Origin: JAOUEA01 sp963821935
GTDB taxonomy: Bacteria; Actinomycetota; UBA4738; HRBIN12
Direction: 5' to 3'
Length of the DNA stretch: 64,000 nucleotides
NCBI GenBank assembly: GCA_963821935.1
Contig: CAWGFM010000003.1
Location: forward strand, 62,001 to 126,000
Below the pieces are notes generated by a model, which worked only from the letters and a program-made list of their open reading frames with translations, did no database searches and was not told the origin of the DNA. The translations under genes and the position numbers were made by a program. Position 1 is the first letter of the stretch; every line of letters starts with the position of its first letter. This document shows, piece by piece, positions 53,801 to 64,000 of this stretch.

Positions 53801-55087
53801 CTACGCGGTGGATCCGAGCGCCAGGCGAGCGTCCGCGACAGTGTACAGAGAGCCCGTCACCAGGATGAGGTCCGTGTCGGCGGCGGCGGCGAGGGCCGCG
53901 GCGAGGGCCGACGCGACATCATCGAACGCCGTCGCCGGGACGTCGTCGGCGGCGACCGACTCGACGATCCGCTGGGCGTCGCCGCTCCGCTCGCTGGCGT
54001 TGCGAGCGGCGTAGACCTGGTCGGCCAAGGGTGCGAGATGCCGCAGGATGCCGGCCACGTCCTTGCCAACGCTGATCGTGATGACCAGATGCAGCCGTTC
54101 CCAGGTGAACGCCTCCCGAAGCGCTTCGGACAGCGCCTCGGCGCCGGCGGGGTTGTGGGCGCCGTCGAGCACGATCGACGGGTGGCGCGACATCACCTCG
54201 AGACGCCCCGGCCAGCGCACGGACGCCAACGCATCGCGTGTGCCGCCGGTATCGAGCGCCTCGCCCGCGAACGACTCGAACGCCACTACGGCCGCCCCGG
54301 CATTGCGTGCGGCGTGCTCGCCGAACAGCGGCAGGAACAGCTCGTCGTAGGTCGCGAACTGCCCCCGGACCCGCAGGGCCTGCCCGCCCACCGCCTGAAG
54401 CCGCTCCTCCACCTCCCAGTCGCGGTACTCCAGCAGCAGCTCGGCGCCGACCTCGCTGCTGCGGGCTTCGATCACGGGGAGAGCGGCCGCGTCCTGCTCC
54501 CGGCTCACCACGGTGGCGCCCTCCTTGATGATGCCGGCCTTCTCGGTGGACACCTGGCCGATCGTGTCGCCGAGCTCGGGATGGTCCAGGGCGATGGGCG
54601 TGAGCACCGCCACGTTGCCCGACACGAGATTGGTGGCATCCCATTCCCCGCCCATGCCCACCTCGAAGACGCCCAGCCCCACGGGCTTGTCGGCGAACCA
54701 CAGGTAGGCGAGCGCCGTGAGCGCCTCGAAGTAGGTGACCCGATCATCGGCATCGGCATCGACCAGTTCCAGGAACGGCATCAGGTGGGTGTACTCCTCG
54801 GCGAACTCCTCCCGCGTCATGTCCTTGCCGCAGATCGACAGGCGTTCGGTGACGCTGTGCAGATGCGGTGACGTGTAGAGCCCCGCCGTCAGGCCGTGCG
54901 CGCAGGCGAGCTCGGTGGCGACGCGCGCGGCCGTTCCCTTGCCGTTGGTGCCGGTCACGTGGATCGTGGGGTAACGCAGCTGCGGGTCGTCGAGCAGCGT
55001 GGCCAGCCGAAGGATGCGCGACAGATCGGGGATCATGCGCGTTTCCCGTCGTCCGTCCAGCTCGGCGAGGGCCTCGGTGAAGTTCAT
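53801..55087 (-). CDS. folC: Folylpolyglutamate/dihydrofolate synthase
   Basis: The 428-aa Mur-ligase-like protein has the ATP loop HVTGTNGKGTAARVA and the segments YTSPHLHSVTERL, DHPELGD and VLDGAHNPAGAEAL. It adds glutamate to folates and may make dihydrofolate. It starts 25 nt after the valS stop. Confidence 0.95.
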   Translation of the reverse strand: MNFTEALAELDGRRETRMIPDLSRILRLATLLDDPQLRYPTIHVTGTNGKGTAARVATELACAHGLTAGLYTSPHLHSVTERLSICGKDMTREEFAEEYTHLMPFLELVDADADDRVTYFEALTALAYLWFADKPVGLGVFEVGMGGEWDATNLVSGNVAVLTPIALDHPELGDTIGQVSTEKAGIIKEGATVVSREQDAAALPVIEARSSEVGAELLLEYRDWEVEERLQAVGGQALRVRGQFATYDELFLPLFGEHAARNAGAAVVAFESFAGEALDTGGTRDALASVRWPGRLEVMSRHPSIVLDGAHNPAGAEALSEALREAFTWERLHLVITISVGKDVAGILRHLAPLADQVYAARNASERSGDAQRIVESVAADDVPATAFDDVASALAAALAAAADTDLILVTGSLYTVADARLALGSTA

Positions 55088-55112
55088 CTGGGTGAGCGGA
55101 CCCCGTGCCGGT

Positions 55113-57800
<2,688 letters not shown>

Positions 57801-57808
57801 GGGCGCAG

Positions 57809-57814
57809 AGTCTA
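57809..57814 (-). promoter_or_regulatory. Predicted -10 element of valS-folC
   Basis: Minus-strand TAGACT ends 8 nt before ATG 57800. Confidence 0.5.
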
Positions 57815-57849
57815 CGAGAGCCCTCCCCGCGCCCGAGGCCGTGGAGCGG

Positions 57850-58422
57850 TCAGCTCGAGGCTTCGAGACGCTTCTTCGCGTGGTGCAGCTCGAACGCGAG
57901 GAACAGCTCGGAGAAGCCCTTGAACATGGCCATGATCCCGACCCAGATCAAGATCAACGCAGCCCTGGCCGGGTAGTACCGCTGCGAGACCCAGATCGCC
58001 AGCAGGATCTCCAGGACGCCCACGGTCAGCCCCAGCCACCACAGCGGGTTCGACTCGCGTGAGAGCATCGCGCCGACGATCGATGTCGTGCCCATGAGCA
58101 CCAGCAGGAACCCCAGGATCGAGGCCAGCGCGAAGAAGGTGTTCACCGGTCGGATGAAGCCCCACAGCGCGCCCAGGACGAAGAGGGCACCCAGCGCCAG
58201 ATGCACGAACTTCCACCCGCCGGAAACGGTGGCCGAGGCCAGGAACTCGTTCATGGCGGCGCCCAGGAACATGACACCGATCAAGACGCCGACCGTCGCC
58301 AGCGACGCGGTGTCGAACCGCAGTACGATGATCGCGATCATCAGCCAGGCCAGGCCGGTGATCAGGAACAGCCACCAGTTCTTCGCGAAGCCTGTGGCTT
58401 CCCTTCGGATCTCAGCTTCCAT
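57850..58422 (-). CDS. HdeD-like (DUF308) membrane protein
   Basis: ATG 58422 gives 190 aa with about six transmembrane helices in pairs (WLFLITGLAWLMIAIIVLRF, then VGVLIGVMFLGAAMNEFLAS and so on), typical of the HdeD/DUF308 family linked to acid or general stress. GGGGGA precedes the start. It is divergent from the large cyclase gene. Confidence 0.82.
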   Translation of the reverse strand: MEAEIRREATGFAKNWWLFLITGLAWLMIAIIVLRFDTASLATVGVLIGVMFLGAAMNEFLASATVSGGWKFVHLALGALFVLGALWGFIRPVNTFFALASILGFLLVLMGTTSIVGAMLSRESNPLWWLGLTVGVLEILLAIWVSQRYYPARAALILIWVGIMAMFKGFSELFLAFELHHAKKRLEASS

Positions 58423-58529
58423 CGGTTCCCCCGATCGCCCGTGTCGACCGGCATCATCACCCGAGTCGGCGGCTCGTGCCAGCACCCGCGCCACGCTCGC
58501 TCGATACGCTTCTCGCGGAGGGAACCTCG

Positions 58530-61500
58530 TTGACCTGTTCGAGCTGTGGCGCCGACAACCCACCCGACGCGTCGTTCTGCGTCTCGTGCGGCGCCGCCCT
58601 CGGGCGGACCTGTGCGTCCTGTGGCGCGTCGCTGCCGGACGACGCGCGCTACTGCCCGAAGTGCGGCGCGGCCGTGGAGACGATCGAGGCTGTCGTTCGG
58701 GGAGAGGAACGCAAGCTGGTCACCGTTCTGTTCGCCGACGTCACCGGCTCGACCACCATCGGAGAGCAGCTCGACCCCGAGCGCCTGCGTGACGTGTTAA
58801 GTACCTACTTCGACGCGATGCGCGCCGAGATCGAAGCCGAGGGCGGCACCGTCGAGAAGTTCATCGGCGACGCCGTCATGGCCGTGTTCGGGGTGCCGAC
58901 GGCCCACGAGGACGACGCCGGCCGCGCGGTGCGCGCCGCCCAGCGCATGCTGGCGCGTCTCGGGCAGGTGAACGAGGAGCTGCGTCGCGTCCACGACCTG
59001 GAGCTTCGGATCCGCATCGGGGTCCACACGGGCGAGGTGCTGGCGACGATCGACGTGGTACCGGGAGAGCCGATGGTGACTGGAGACGCGGTCAACACGG
59101 CCGCGCGCCTGCAGACGGCCGCCGAACCCGGACAGATCGTGGCGTCGGCGCGGACGGTCCGCTCGGCGCCGGGAACCCGCTGGGCACCGCTTCCTGCGCT
59201 CTCCCTGAAGGGCAAGGCGGAGCCGGTCGACGCCGTCGTCGTGCTGGGGTCGCGAGCCGGATCGGACCCGCGGGGCGTTCCCGGCCTGTCCGCGCCGATC
59301 GTGGGGCGCGATCGCGAGCTCGATCTGATCCGCACGACCTTCGAACGGTCGAAGGCCGAACAGCGACCGCACCTCGTGACGATCTACGGAGAGCCCGGCG
59401 TCGGGAAGAGCCGCCTGACGAAGGAGTTCCTGACGCAGGCGAGGGAGGCCGACACGATCACAATCGTGCAGGGTCGGTGTCTGCCCTACGGAGACGGCGT
59501 CGCCTATTGGCCGCTCGCCGAGATCCTCAAGGCCACCGCCGGCATCGACGACCGTGATCCGCCCGATGTCGTCGTCCAGAAGATCCGCGACGGAGCGATG
59601 CCGACGGCGGCAGACACGGAACAACGCGAACGCACGCTGCGGGCCTTGGCCTTCACGATCGGCGTCGAAGCGTCGGGCACCTCGGTCGCCGTTCGCGATC
59701 CGCGCCAGGTCCGCGCCGAGATGCACGATGCCTGGCGAGACTTCTTCAGCTCCATGGCCGCGAATCGCCCTGCGATCGTGGTCATCGAGGACATCCATTG
59801 GGCGGACGCGGCGATGCTGGATCTGCTGGAGCACGTGGCGGACCGTGCGGACGGGGCCCTGCTGATCGCGTGCCCCGCCCGTCCCTCGCTGTTGGATCGG
59901 CGCCCTGCCTGGGGCGGCGGGCGGCGCAACGCATCGTCGATGTCCCTCGATCCGCTCTCGGCCGACGACGCCGATCGACTGATGTCGTTGCTGCTCGACG
60001 TCGAGGAGCTGCCGGACCATGTCCGTCACACGATCCTGGGTCGAGCCGAAGGCAACCCGTTCTTCCTGGAGGAGATCCTCCGACAGTTGATCGACGAAGC
60101 GAGGATCGTGCGGGACGGCCTCCGGTGGCGGGCGTCGGAGTCCATCGCCGACGTCCGGGTTCCCGACACCGTGCAGGGGGTGCTCGCGGCCCGCATCGAC
60201 CTGCTCAACCCCGACGAGCGCAGAGCCTTGGAGTTCGCGGCGGTCGTGGGGCGGGTGTTCTGGCCGGGTCCGATCCTGCGGCTGTTGAACGGATCGGGTC
60301 AGGCGCTGGGATCGATGCTGGAACGCCTCGAGGTGCGCGACCTCGTCCGCTCCCGGATCGGATCGTCGGTCGGCGGCGAGCGGGAGTTCATCTTCAAGCA
60401 CGTGCTGATCCGCGATGTCGCGTACGAGCGCCTCCCACGGGCCGACCGTTCCCGCGCGCACGCGGAGGTGGCGGACTGGATCGAGTCCACCGCCACCGAC
60501 CGGGCCGACTTCGATGAACTGCTCGGCTACCACTACGAGGAAGCCTTCCGAGCTGCGGCCGAGGATCCGCGATCGGACCCCGAGCGTCGCGAGCATCTCC
60601 GGAGGCAGGCGTTCACCGCGCTGCTGACCGCGGCGGACGACGCGCGGGCCCGTTTCTGCATCGCCCAAGCACGCGGATCGACGCACCGCGCGGGTGCCCT
60701 GGTGGTCGACCCACTCGAGCGAGCACTCGTGCTGGAGGAGTTCGGTCGCATCGCCCGGACGAACTACGAGGGCGACGAGGAATGGCGCTCGTTCCCACAG
60801 GCCGTGGAGACCCGGCTGACCGTTGCACCCGACGACCACGCCGCGATCGCCCGATCGTGCGCGTGGGCCATCGAGGCGCCCACCCGTTGGCCCGGATCGA
60901 TGTCGTTGATCCCGCCCGAGGTGGAGGTGCGGCGCCTGCTTGAGATCGGCCTCCGACACGCGGGTGACGAGCCGTCGGAGACGCTCATCCGACTCTTGAC
61001 AGGCCAGTCGATGATCCCGTTCGCGTACGGGCCGATCCGAGGCCTCCTCGACACGGAGCTCACGGAGAGCCGCGCGATCGCCCTGAGGGCCGCCGAGATG
61101 GCGAGGGAGCTGGGCCGGCCCGATCTGGAGTCGGCCGCGCTGGATGCCACGAGCTCGACGACGATCATGTTGGGCCGCTACGGGGACGACCTGGAAGTCG
61201 TGGAACAACGCCTCCGCTTGCTCGACCAGCTCGACGACGCATGGGAGACGGGCGACACCTACGCGATGGCCTCGTGGACGAGCGCGATGGTCGGCCGCTA
61301 TCAACGAGCCTGGGAATACGCTGATGCGGGACGACGAGCGATGGAGGACACCGAAGCCGAGAGCTTGCTGCTCCACGCACTCTCATGGCAGGCGTTCGCC
61401 GGGGTGTTCCTCGGGCGATGGGCCGCGGTGACCGGCGACATCTGCCCAGCTGCCGAACGATACCTGGGCGATCGCCGAGCGGAACCTCCCTACTTCACCC

Positions 61501-62135
61501 AGAACCTGTTCGGTGCCACCGCTGTGATCGCCAGCGCGACCGGGCAGCGCGCGCTCCTGGACCGTCTGATCCCGATCGTGGACATGCTCGTGGAAGGACG
61601 GGGCGGCACCGGTGCCAACAGCGCGATGGCGTCCGCGGCCTGGCGGGCCTGGATCGCCCTGCGAGAAGGAGACCTCCAGACCGCCGACGCATCGCTGCGG
61701 CTCTCCGCCGACCTCCCGATCCGGGGACACTGGCCGCTCTTGCTCGGGGTTCGGGCGCTGCGGCTGGCCGATCCCGCGCTCCGCAGCGAGGTGGATCGGT
61801 TCCTGCACGAGATGCGGCCGTGGGCCTCCGATGCCGGCATCGAGCAGCTCGCCTCGTCGTTCGATCGATTGGAGGGCACGGCGCTGTTGGCCGACGGCGA
61901 CATCGATGCCGGCCGGGACCTGCTGACGACGGCCGTCCACGGGTTCGAAGCGCTGGAAGGCCGATGGGATGCAGCATGCACGCGGCTGGTGCTGGCGCGT
62001 GCGCACCTGGCGGCCGGCGAACCGGATCGGGCAGATCTGGAACTGACGTCGGCGTCGCGGGTGCTGGAGGAGCTGGGAGCGCTGGACGAGCTGGCCGTCG
62101 CGGGCGAGCTTCGGGACGCGGTGCGCAGGGCCTGA
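58530..62135 (+). CDS. Zinc-ribbon class III nucleotidyl cyclase-AAA ATPase-TPR signalling protein
   Basis: TTG 58530, preceded by GGAGGGAA, gives 1201 aa. Two zinc ribbons come first (CSSCG..CVSCG, CASCG..CPKCG), then a class III cyclase domain (about residues 60-240; metal Asp in LFADVTGST and KFIGDAVMAVFG; GDAVNTAARLQ). An AAA/STAND-like ATPase follows (VGRDREL; Walker A YGEPGVGKSRL; VVIEDIHWAD) and then a long helical, TPR-like C-terminus. The zinc ribbon begins immediately after TTG, as in homologues, so the longer GTG 58476 start is less likely. It may make cAMP or act as a nucleotide-gated regulator. Confidence 0.9.
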   Translation: MTCSSCGADNPPDASFCVSCGAALGRTCASCGASLPDDARYCPKCGAAVETIEAVVRGEERKLVTVLFADVTGSTTIGEQLDPERLRDVLSTYFDAMRAEIEAEGGTVEKFIGDAVMAVFGVPTAHEDDAGRAVRAAQRMLARLGQVNEELRRVHDLELRIRIGVHTGEVLATIDVVPGEPMVTGDAVNTAARLQTAAEPGQIVASARTVRSAPGTRWAPLPALSLKGKAEPVDAVVVLGSRAGSDPRGVPGLSAPIVGRDRELDLIRTTFERSKAEQRPHLVTIYGEPGVGKSRLTKEFLTQAREADTITIVQGRCLPYGDGVAYWPLAEILKATAGIDDRDPPDVVVQKIRDGAMPTAADTEQRERTLRALAFTIGVEASGTSVAVRDPRQVRAEMHDAWRDFFSSMAANRPAIVVIEDIHWADAAMLDLLEHVADRADGALLIACPARPSLLDRRPAWGGGRRNASSMSLDPLSADDADRLMSLLLDVEELPDHVRHTILGRAEGNPFFLEEILRQLIDEARIVRDGLRWRASESIADVRVPDTVQGVLAARIDLLNPDERRALEFAAVVGRVFWPGPILRLLNGSGQALGSMLERLEVRDLVRSRIGSSVGGEREFIFKHVLIRDVAYERLPRADRSRAHAEVADWIESTATDRADFDELLGYHYEEAFRAAAEDPRSDPERREHLRRQAFTALLTAADDARARFCIAQARGSTHRAGALVVDPLERALVLEEFGRIARTNYEGDEEWRSFPQAVETRLTVAPDDHAAIARSCAWAIEAPTRWPGSMSLIPPEVEVRRLLEIGLRHAGDEPSETLIRLLTGQSMIPFAYGPIRGLLDTELTESRAIALRAAEMARELGRPDLESAALDATSSTTIMLGRYGDDLEVVEQRLRLLDQLDDAWETGDTYAMASWTSAMVGRYQRAWEYADAGRRAMEDTEAESLLLHALSWQAFAGVFLGRWAAVTGDICPAAERYLGDRRAEPPYFTQNLFGATAVIASATGQRALLDRLIPIVDMLVEGRGGTGANSAMASAAWRAWIALREGDLQTADASLRLSADLPIRGHWPLLLGVRALRLADPALRSEVDRFLHEMRPWASDAGIEQLASSFDRLEGTALLADGDIDAGRDLLTTAVHGFEALEGRWDAACTRLVLARAHLAAGEPDRADLELTSASRVLEELGALDELAVAGELRDAVRRA

Positions 62136-62149
62136 CCCGACAGGTCAGG

Positions 62150-63421
<1,272 letters not shown>

Positions 63422-63456
63422 ATCCCTGCCTTCTCTCTCCGACGAACGGGCGTGTC

Positions 63457-63477
63457 GGCCGGGGGCGAGCCCCGGCC
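63457..63477 (-). repeat. GC hairpin between clpP and clpX
   Basis: GGCCGGGG, one bulged G, CGAG, then CCCCGGCC: an 8-bp stem in the clpP-clpX gap. Being inside an operon-like pair it could attenuate or process the transcript. It belongs to the family seen at 19210 and 31033. Confidence 0.6.
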
Positions 63478-63496
63478 TCCGTTGCTGCGGTGATTA

Positions 63497-64000
63497 TCAC
63501 GCCCCGGCGACCCCAGCGGAAGCAAGCTCCGCCTGGATCCCACGGGCGGTGATGATCTCGTCGACGGCACCGTACTCCTTCGCCTCCTCCGCCGTGAGGA
63601 TGAAGTCGCGATCGGTGTCCTTGGCGACCTTCTCCAGTTCCTGGCCCGTGTGCTGGGCGATGATGCGCTCGAGCAGGTGACGCGACCTGGTGATCTCCTT
63701 GGCCTGGATCTCGATGTCGACGGCCTGACCCTCGGCCCCACCGTGCGGCTGGTGCAGCAACACCCGGGCGTGCGGCAACGCGAACCGCTTGCCGGGCGCG
63801 CCTGCCAGCAGCAGCACCGCCGCGGCACTGGCGGCCTGGCCCATGACGATCGTGGACACGTCGGGCTTGATGTACTGCATCGTGTCGTAGATCGCGAACA
63901 GCGACGTGATCACGCCGCCGGGCGAGTTGATGTACAGGCTGATGTCCTTGTCGGGGTCCTCGGACTCCAGGTGCAGCAGCTGGGCCATGATGACGTTACC
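63497..64000 (-). CDS. clpP: ClpP protease subunit, C-terminal fragment
   Basis: The frame continues beyond the right edge; about 168 residues are visible, starting GNVIMAQLLHLESEDP. INSPGGVITS, the catalytic Ser in GQAASAAAVLLL, the His in LLHQPHGG and the Asp in DRDFILTAEEA match ClpP. Roughly the first 40 residues are missing. ATG 63988 is internal, not the start. Confidence 0.96.
   Translation of the reverse strand, partial: GNVIMAQLLHLESEDPDKDISLYINSPGGVITSLFAIYDTMQYIKPDVSTIVMGQAASAAAVLLLAGAPGKRFALPHARVLLHQPHGGAEGQAVDIEIQAKEITRSRHLLERIIAQHTGQELEKVAKDTDRDFILTAEEAKEYGAVDEIITARGIQAELASAGVAGA

Overview
The window is one contiguous stretch of a high-GC bacterial chromosome. Gene content and order point to the Actinomycetota, probably a lineage outside the well-studied orders (inference; no 16S or marker search was possible). 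The main evidence is the minus-strand backbone. Read from high to low coordinates it runs clpP-clpX, valS-folC-ndk, mreB-mreC-mreD-mrdA-rodA, RNase E/G, rplU-rpmA-obgE, nadD-LytR_C gene-rsfS, leuS, comEA-comEC-holA (rpsT opposite), lepA-hemW, hrcA. From general knowledge this is close to the order in Streptomyces and Mycobacterium. Both window ends cut genes: hrcA at the left, clpP at the right.

Layout. 1-9.9 kb: heat-shock repressor fragment, zinc-ribbon membrane protein, secreted sulfatase, hemW (split by a frameshift), lepA, rpsT, holA, comEC, comEA. 9.9-16.4 kb: a molybdopterin oxidoreductase-like gene, leuS, a secreted phosphoesterase and a second sulfatase. 16.5-25.5 kb: accessory genes, including a PAS-PAS-GGDEF-EAL protein, SRPBCC protein, saccharopine dehydrogenase-like protein, SGNH hydrolase-like protein, an RsbW-type ATPase, two small proteins, a methyltransferase, a three-copy tandem repeat array, carbonic anhydrase, two small membrane proteins and tRNA-Ala. 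25.6-31.4 kb: LamG-like secreted protein, then rsfS, LytR_C gene, nadD, DinB, obgE, rpmA, rplU. 31.4-36.5 kb: an accessory block between rplU and RNase E/G (GNAT, methyltransferase, decayed PRC-barrel gene, ECF sigma factor with a membrane beta-propeller partner, about 1.2 kb without clear genes), bounded by a similar short repeat. 36.5-46 kb: RNase E/G, a receiver-kinase fusion, and the cell-shape operon. 46-51.7 kb: plus-strand fatty-acid synthesis operon fabD-fabH-fabG-acpP-fabF with a DinB gene and a lipoprotein hydrolase. 51.7-64 kb: serine hydrolase, ndk, folC, valS, HdeD-like protein, a large zinc-ribbon/cyclase/ATPase protein, clpX and clpP.

How it works together. The backbone serves translation (lepA, rpsT, leuS, valS, rplU, rpmA, rsfS, obgE, tRNA), cell-wall elongation (mreBCD, mrdA, rodA), protein quality control (clpXP, hrcA), DNA uptake and replication (comEA/EC, holA) and lipid synthesis. 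Accessory genes are mainly secreted hydrolases and signalling proteins. A striking feature is the number of genes with a TAnnnT -10-like hexamer only 6-10 nt before the start codon, which predicts widespread leaderless transcription. I found no CRISPR array, phage, transposase or obvious defence system. The least explained structures are the tandem repeats at 23.1-23.5 kb and the 31.4-36.5 kb block.
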